DNA from: Clostridiales bacterium
GTDB taxonomy: Bacteria; Bacillota; Clostridia; Oscillospirales; Acutalibacteraceae
NCBI GenBank assembly: GCA_020859725.1
Contig: JAJBVR010000105.1
Location: forward strand, 1 to 10,828
Length of the DNA stretch: 10,828 nucleotides
Reading direction: 5' to 3'
Made by a program: the position numbers and the translations under genes. The notes beneath the pieces were generated by a model. It saw nothing but the letters and a program-made list of their open reading frames with translations, did no database searches and was not told the origin of the DNA. Every line of letters starts with the position of its first letter. The stretch's first letter is position 1. Positions 7,110-10,828 of the stretch are shown piece after piece.

Positions 7110-7961
7110 ATGAATTACAGCAGTCTTTATGAAAACAAAAAAAGAGGAACCTTTGATTTTCCTATAGAACTGTATTATGTTGACAACGCATCCGCCCGCT
7201 ATCAGATGCCTCTTCACTGGCATTTGGAATATGAATTGATTTTAATTATGAAAGGTTCATTTGAGCTTTCGCTGGACGGAAAAACTTTTTTGCTTGAAAA
7301 AGGCGACTGTGCCTGGATAGGCGACGGGGTTATTCACGGCGGTATACCTAATGAGTGCATTTATGAGTGTGTTGTTTTTGATTTGGGAACCTTGCTTAAC
7401 GATACTCCGGTTTGCAGGGAAAATGCCTCTGAGTTTCTTGCTGATGAAAACGGAAACACGGGAATTTTCAGAAGGGGAAGCAAAGAGGCTGAATTAGCGG
7501 ATAAAATATTCGAGGCCATGGAAACAGAGCAAAAGGGTTATGAATGGATAACCGTGGGGCTGATGTGGCAGCTTATGGGAGCAATTATAAGCTTTGAAAG
7601 GAAGCCTGTTTCCGTTTATAAAAATCGGGATAAAGTGCTTAGGCTGAAAAACGTGCTTATATATATAAGGGATAATTATGAAAATTGTGTTTCCTTAAAC
7701 GAGCTTGCCGGCGTTGCCGGAATGGCTCCCAGATATTTTTGCAGGGCGTTTTCGGATATGACGGGAAAAACACCCATAGAATATTTAAATTTTTACAGAA
7801 TTGAGCAGGCGGGTGAAAAGCTTGTGCGTACAGACAGCTCGGTAACCGAAATCGCTCTTGACTGCGGATTTAACGATATGAGTTATTTTTCAAAAACTTT
7901 TTCAAAATACAAAGGCGTTTCGCCTTCCGTTTACAGAAGCAAACAGCCATTTGAATATTGA
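7110..7961 (+). CDS. AraC-family regulator with cupin sensor domain, probable fucose regulator
   Basis: This is a cytoplasmic DNA-binding regulator of 283 aa. Residues about 30-95 form an AraC-type cupin (HWH at 36-38, ELILIMKGSFELSLDGK, LLEKGDCAWIGDGVIHGG), which usually binds the sugar. The C-terminal 100 residues hold the two helix-turn-helix units: SLNELAGVAGMAPRYFCRAF, and SVTEIALDCGFNDMSYFSKTF (residues 244 on) with the family end motif KGVSPSVYR. The ribosome site AGAGGG is 5 bases before ATG. It is transcribed away from the fuc operon across a shared control region, so it is the natural candidate for an activator of that operon, with L-fucose or a pathway intermediate as signal. The ligand is inferred only from position. 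No terminator is evident before the radC promoter. Confidence 0.92.
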   Translation: MNYSSLYENKKRGTFDFPIELYYVDNASARYQMPLHWHLEYELILIMKGSFELSLDGKTFLLEKGDCAWIGDGVIHGGIPNECIYECVVFDLGTLLNDTPVCRENASEFLADENGNTGIFRRGSKEAELADKIFEAMETEQKGYEWITVGLMWQLMGAIISFERKPVSVYKNRDKVLRLKNVLIYIRDNYENCVSLNELAGVAGMAPRYFCRAFSDMTGKTPIEYLNFYRIEQAGEKLVRTDSSVTEIALDCGFNDMSYFSKTFSKYKGVSPSVYRSKQPFEY

Positions 7962-7971
7962 ATCTATTTAA

Positions 7972-8000
7972 TTGACATTGTATTTTCTATTTGTTAGAAT
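7972..8000 (+). promoter_or_regulatory. near-consensus sigma-A promoter of radC-dgt
   Basis: TTGACA (7972-7977), a 17-base spacer, then TAGAAT (7995-8000). A start near 8007 would leave a leader of about 30 bases containing the radC ribosome site. It lies 10 bases after the regulator's stop, so radC is independent of the fuc locus. Confidence 0.85.
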
Positions 8001-8035
8001 AATTTATATATAAAATATGGCAAAGGTGGTATAAT

Positions 8036-8749
8036 TTGGATAATTACGGCGCCGGTCACAGAAAAAGACTTAGAGATAAATATTCGCTGAACAGCGGCAG
8101 CTTGGTTTATGATTATGAGATACTTGAACTTTTGCTTACATATTCAATACCCAGAAAAGATGCTAAGCCGATAGCGAAAGAGCTTATAAAGCATTTCGGT
8201 TCAATAGATAATGTTTTAAACGCTTCGATAAGGCAGCTTAAAACCGTTGGCGGGATAGGCGAAAACACGGCTGTGCTTATATCTCTGATTAAAGAAATAA
8301 ATTTAAGAGCCGAAAGGTGCAAAGTGAAAAATGAGATATATCTTGGCAATTATATGGACGCGCTTAAATATTTTAAATCGCTGCTTTCAAAAGAGCCGGT
8401 GGAAAAATTTGCTTTGGCGTGCCTTGATAATTCAAACAGAATAATTGCCTGCCATATTATTGCAAACGGCGATGTTAATCACATTGATATTAACCCGCGT
8501 GTAATTGTAGAAAATGTTTTGCTTGACAATGCTTCAAGAATTATAATTGCTCATAATCATCCCGGCGGAAAGGCTCAGCCCTCCGCAAACGATATTAATT
8601 TTACCTTAAAGATTAGGAATACCATGCTCGATTTGTGCGTTGATCTTTCTGATCATATAATTATAGGCGAGAAAGAATCGCTTTCAATGAGAAATTCTTA
8701 TCATTTTGCAAAATTCTTTTATAAAGACGATTCTGTTGAAACCGAATAA
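8036..8749 (+). CDS. radC: RadC family JAB/MPN-domain protein
   Basis: This is a UPF0758/RadC protein of 237 aa. The name comes from an old recombination-repair link that was later withdrawn; the role is unsettled, possibly DNA-related. The N-terminal third has a helix-hairpin-helix-like stretch (LKTVGGIGENTAVLISLI, about 68-85). The C-terminal half is a JAB metalloprotease-like domain with Glu123, the metal motif AHNHPGG (His173, His175), then PS (Ser183) and Asp186, and the terminal signature DHIIIG. All predicted metal ligands are kept. The start is a TTG at 8036, chosen because AAAGGTGG sits at proper spacing, DNYGAGHRKRLRDKY is the usual family N terminus, and no ATG is near. The dGTPase-like gene follows after 32 bases, probably on the same transcript. 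Confidence 0.95.
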   Translation: MDNYGAGHRKRLRDKYSLNSGSLVYDYEILELLLTYSIPRKDAKPIAKELIKHFGSIDNVLNASIRQLKTVGGIGENTAVLISLIKEINLRAERCKVKNEIYLGNYMDALKYFKSLLSKEPVEKFALACLDNSNRIIACHIIANGDVNHIDINPRVIVENVLLDNASRIIIAHNHPGGKAQPSANDINFTLKIRNTMLDLCVDLSDHIIIGEKESLSMRNSYHFAKFFYKDDSVETE

Positions 8750-8781
8750 GAATAATATTAAAATAAATGTGTGGTGAAAAT

Positions 8782-9999
8782 ATGCGGAATAATTATTTGC
8801 GGTTAAGTGAATCACTTCAGTCAAAAATAAAGCAGGACAGAAAAAACGGAGTTGTTAATCCAAACAGATGCGATGATTCCGAAGCGTTAAGAAGGGACGC
8901 AGACAGGGATAAAGCAAGCCTGTGGCGCCCCGCGTTTGTGCGTGACACGGAAAAAATTCTTCATTTGCCGTATTATAACCGATATGCAGATAAAACACAG
9001 GTGTTTTCCTTTTATAATAATGACGATATTACCCGTCGCGCGCTTCATGTGCAGCTTGTATCAAGGATAGCCAGAAATATAGGAGCGGTATTGGGGCTTA
9101 ATTTGGATTTGATTGAAGCCATTTCATTGGGGCACGATATAGGGCATACTCCTTTCGGCCACGCGGGGGAAAGATTTTTAAGCCAGCTTCTTTATAAGGA
9201 AACCGGCATGTATTTTAATCATAATGTTCACAGTGTAAGGGTGCTTGATAAGCTTTTTTCCAGAAATATAACTCTTCAAACATTGGACGGCGCTTTGTGC
9301 CATAACGGCGAATTTGAGCAAATGGAATACAAACCCGCTTACGGAAAAACCTTTGATGAATTTGATAAGGAAACAGAAGACTGCTATGTTAAAGGAAAAT
9401 CAGCTATAGAAAAGCTTGTGCCTTCAACTCTTGAGGGATGTGTTGTTCGTATTTGCGATATGATTGCATATTTGGGAAAGGACCGCCAGGACGCACGAAT
9501 TGCGAAAATAATTGATAATGATTATCAGTTTAAAAGCGGAATGGAAAATTCATTTATAATTAACAATCTTACTGTTGATATAATAGAAAACAGTTATGGA
9601 AAGGATTATATTCTTTTAAGCAATGAAGCGTATAATATGCTTAAATCGGCAAAGCTGGAAAATAACAGGGTTATTTATCAGAATGAGGCTATAAACAGTC
9701 AGTATAACGAGATAATCAAACCAATGTTCAGCGAGTTATATTATAAGCTGCTTAATGATATTATAAATAAAAATGAGGAATCAATAATTTACCGCCATCA
9801 CATTAAATTTATTCTTCAGTCTAAAAAATATTATTCACAGGATGATTATCTTGCTGAGGAACCAAATCAAATAGTGGCTGATTTTATAGCCAGTATGACG
9901 GATGATTATTTTATAGCGCTTCACGAAAAATGCTTTCCGAACAGTAAATATAAGATTAAATATAAATCATATTTCAGCAGTGATAAAAAAACATTCTGA
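8782..9999 (+). CDS. dGTPase-like HD-domain triphosphohydrolase
   Basis: This is an HD-superfamily phosphohydrolase of the deoxyguanosine triphosphate triphosphohydrolase (Dgt) group. Such enzymes split dNTPs to the nucleoside and triphosphate and help control dNTP pools. Numbering from ATG 8782 (405 aa), the HD metal ligands are His89, His118-Asp119 (GHDIGHTPFGHAGE) and Asp226 (RICDMIAYLGKD). RPAFVRDTEKILH and the Tyr/Arg-rich stretch before RRALH match the dGTPase N terminus. An upstream in-frame ATG at 8767 exists, but nothing resembling a ribosome site precedes it, whereas GTGGTGA lies just before 8782. Substrate may be dGTP or a wider dNTP range. It is probably co-transcribed with radC. 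No clear terminator follows; a weak hairpin without T-tract lies near 10011-10030. Confidence 0.9.
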   Translation: MRNNYLRLSESLQSKIKQDRKNGVVNPNRCDDSEALRRDADRDKASLWRPAFVRDTEKILHLPYYNRYADKTQVFSFYNNDDITRRALHVQLVSRIARNIGAVLGLNLDLIEAISLGHDIGHTPFGHAGERFLSQLLYKETGMYFNHNVHSVRVLDKLFSRNITLQTLDGALCHNGEFEQMEYKPAYGKTFDEFDKETEDCYVKGKSAIEKLVPSTLEGCVVRICDMIAYLGKDRQDARIAKIIDNDYQFKSGMENSFIINNLTVDIIENSYGKDYILLSNEAYNMLKSAKLENNRVIYQNEAINSQYNEIIKPMFSELYYKLLNDIINKNEESIIYRHHIKFILQSKKYYSQDDYLAEEPNQIVADFIASMTDDYFIALHEKCFPNSKYKIKYKSYFSSDKKTF

Positions 10000-10040
10000 T
10001 ATATAAAAGAAGCTTTATGTATTAAGCTGAATAAAAGCTA

Positions 10041-10069
10041 TTGACTTGTATGATGCGAGCGTATATAAT
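10041..10069 (+). promoter_or_regulatory. strong sigma-A promoter in the dgt-EamA intergenic region
   Basis: TTGACT (10041-10046), a 17-base spacer, and a perfect TATAAT (10064-10069). The expected start is the G at about 10076. There is no open frame with a ribosome site behind it until 10350, which points to a non-coding transcript or a long leader. Confidence 0.85.
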
Positions 10070-10075
10070 ATTTTT

Positions 10076-10180
10076 GCCGAATAAGCGGTGGAGTCTTATA
10101 AATCCTATTTATTCGCATAGGCGGCTTGGTAAAGGTTGTATTGATTTAAGGCAGAAATCCCAAAGATTTTGCCTTTTTTG
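10076..10180 (+). ncRNA. unnamed structured RNA of about 105 nt (small RNA or leader)
   Basis: This RNA is bounded by the strong promoter upstream and by a hairpin with a T-tract downstream. The 5' half folds by eye into a three-way junction. GCCG (10076-10079) pairs with CGGC (10122-10125). ATAAG (10081-10085) pairs with CTTAT (10095-10099) around CGGTGGAGT. CCTAT (10104-10108) pairs with ATAGG (10117-10121), abutting the closing stem. An alternative pairing is CGAATAA (10078-10084) with TTATTCG (10109-10115). A mostly unpaired linker (10126-10149) leads to the terminator. GATTT (10143-10147) could instead pair with AAATC (10155-10159) and break the terminator, the logic of an attenuator. 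I do not recognise it as SRP RNA, 6S, T-box, purine, SAM or guanidine RNA. The call as an RNA is good; its class is unknown. Confidence 0.6.
10150..10180 (+). terminator. rho-independent terminator of the unnamed RNA
   Basis: GGCA (10150-10153) and AAATC (10155-10159), with G10154 bulged, pair with GATTT-TGCC (10165-10173). The loop is 5 bases, followed by TTTTTT (10174-10179) and more T. It is the only convincing plus-strand terminator between dgt and the EamA gene. Confidence 0.8.
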
Positions 10181-10245
10181 TTTTCCGGCAGTTTTATTTG
10201 CGTTGTTTAAATTAAGTATTCAGCTGCAAAAAGAATAATTATTGT

Positions 10246-10276
10246 TTTTGGAATAAAAAGCCGTTTTATTCCAAAA
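10246..10276. repeat. perfect 13-bp inverted repeat upstream of the EamA gene
   Basis: TTTTGGAATAAAA (10246-10258) and its exact complement (10264-10276) flank the loop AGCCG. Neither strand has a T-tract after the stem, so it is a poor terminator. A protein-binding site or a leader stem-loop fits better. Confidence 0.6.
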
Positions 10277-10287
10277 AATATATAAAT

Positions 10288-10335
10288 CTGTTTTTATGAA
10301 CAAAAAACAGTTTTGTTATTAAATTTATTAATAAC
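10288..10335 (+). repeat. two AT-rich stem-loops just before the EamA ribosome site
   Basis: CTGTTTTT (10288-10295) pairs with AAAAACAG (10303-10310), followed by TTTTG, so it is terminator-like but weak. GTTATTAA (10315-10322) pairs exactly with TTAATAAC (10328-10335), ending one base before the AGGAAG ribosome site. They may affect expression of the transporter, or merely reflect AT-rich sequence. Confidence 0.4.
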
Positions 10336-10349
10336 AGGAAGTGGCTTTT

Positions 10350-10763
10350 ATGTGGTTTTTATTTGCTCTGTTATCAGCAGTGTTTGCGGCGTTAACGTCT
10401 ATCCTGGCAAAAGTGGGAATAGACGGTGTTGGCTCCAATCTTGCAACCGCTGTAAGAACGGTTGTTGTTGTGATTTTGTCATGGGTTATGGTATTTATAA
10501 CAAAAGAGCAATCCGGAATTTCATCAATAAGCAGAAAAAGCTGGATTTTCTTAATACTTTCCGGCCTTGCAACCGGAATTTCATGGCTTTGTTATTATAA
10601 GGCGCTTCAAATGGGCGAGGCTTCAAAAGTGGTGCCTGTTGATAAGCTAAGTGTTGTTATAACTCTTGTGCTGGCATTTGTTTTTCTGCACGAGCAGTTT
10701 ACGGTTAAATCCTTTTTCGGAGTTGTATTGATAGGAATAGGCACAATTTTGCTTGTTATTTAA
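10350..10763 (+). CDS. single-domain EamA family transporter
   Basis: This inner-membrane protein of 137 aa contains one EamA unit of the drug/metabolite transporter superfamily. Hydrophobic segments fall near residues 1-20, 30-50, 64-85, 97-116 and 119-137, giving five helices, so it would work as a dimer. Family marks are FALLSAVFAALTSILAKVGI at the start, SNLATAVRTVVV, and the block YYKALQMGEASKVVPVDKLS before LAFVFLHE. ATG 10350 is chosen over GTG 10341 because AGGAAG (10336-10341) is correctly spaced for it and overlaps the GTG. Substrate is unknown; relatives export small metabolites or drugs. It lies 170 bases after the terminator of the unnamed RNA, with no strong promoter of its own in view. 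After the stop, an AT-rich stem (about 10771-10791) followed by seven T may end the transcript. Confidence 0.9.
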   Translation: MWFLFALLSAVFAALTSILAKVGIDGVGSNLATAVRTVVVVILSWVMVFITKEQSGISSISRKSWIFLILSGLATGISWLCYYKALQMGEASKVVPVDKLSVVITLVLAFVFLHEQFTVKSFFGVVLIGIGTILLVI

Positions 10764-10828
10764 TAAAAAGTTTTATGAAAAACATTAAAATTTTTTTATT
10801 TCGTAATATAATTTATTGAATGTTTATC

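Noticed and set aside
8767..8781. ATG 8767 as the start of the dGTPase-like gene
   Set aside because: No ribosome site precedes it; GTGGTGA directly before ATG 8782 fits better.
10076..10180. Small SRP RNA (4.5S) because of a GCCG...AAGCGG...GGAG resemblance
   Set aside because: The conserved SRP tip (GGAAGGAAGCAGC type) is missing, and the fold is a three-way junction rather than a long hairpin.
10041..10238. 65-codon open frame on plus in the dgt-EamA gap
   Set aside because: It starts at the TTG inside the -35 box of the promoter, has no ribosome site, runs through the terminator, and its composition is unlike a protein.
1..10828. CRISPR array, transposase, phage genes, tRNA or rRNA
   Set aside because: No regularly spaced repeats, transposase motifs or tRNA-like folds were seen on either strand.

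Overview
The window looks like a chromosomal segment of a low-to-moderate-GC Gram-positive anaerobe of the class Clostridia, probably a gut commensal. The evidence is AGGAGG-type ribosome sites, Firmicutes-style promoters and terminators, a clostridial small ferredoxin, and an L-fucose degradation operon of the kind carried by mucin and host-glycan users. Species cannot be named from the sequence alone.

Layout, left to right. Positions 20-2476, minus strand, hold a damaged stretch: a MATE multidrug exporter, a YoaK/DUF1275 membrane protein whose stop overlaps the MATE start, and a small 4Fe-4S ferredoxin. All three carry lesions. The MATE gene has two single-base frame changes of opposite sign in homopolymers. 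The DUF1275 gene has its best start one frame off, at an A AAA AAC heptamer. The ferredoxin has an in-frame amber codon before its last cluster cysteine. Positions 2579-6966, minus strand, are a compact and intact operon fucA-fucU-fucK-fucI, with gaps of 12, -4 and 15 bases and a strong terminator. A divergent AraC-type regulator (7110-7961, plus) sits across a 143-base intergenic region. From 7972, a textbook promoter drives radC and a dGTPase-like HD phosphohydrolase. Positions 10000-10349 hold no credible protein gene. They hold a strong promoter, a compact terminator-ended RNA of about 105 nt, and a row of inverted repeats, followed by a single-domain EamA transporter (10350-10763).

How the genes work together. 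FucU interconverts L-fucose anomers, FucI isomerises fucose to fuculose, the RhaB-like kinase phosphorylates fuculose, and FucA splits fuculose-1-phosphate into DHAP and L-lactaldehyde. The AraC-type protein is the likely sugar-responsive regulator. No fucose permease, fucosidase or lactaldehyde reductase is present in the window, so uptake and the lactaldehyde step must be encoded elsewhere. radC-dgt form an unrelated housekeeping pair.

The points most worth a second look are the unnamed RNA at 10076-10180 and its relation to the downstream transporter, the cluster of four reading-frame lesions at 1061-2332, and the amber codon inside a perfect hairpin in the ferredoxin gene.
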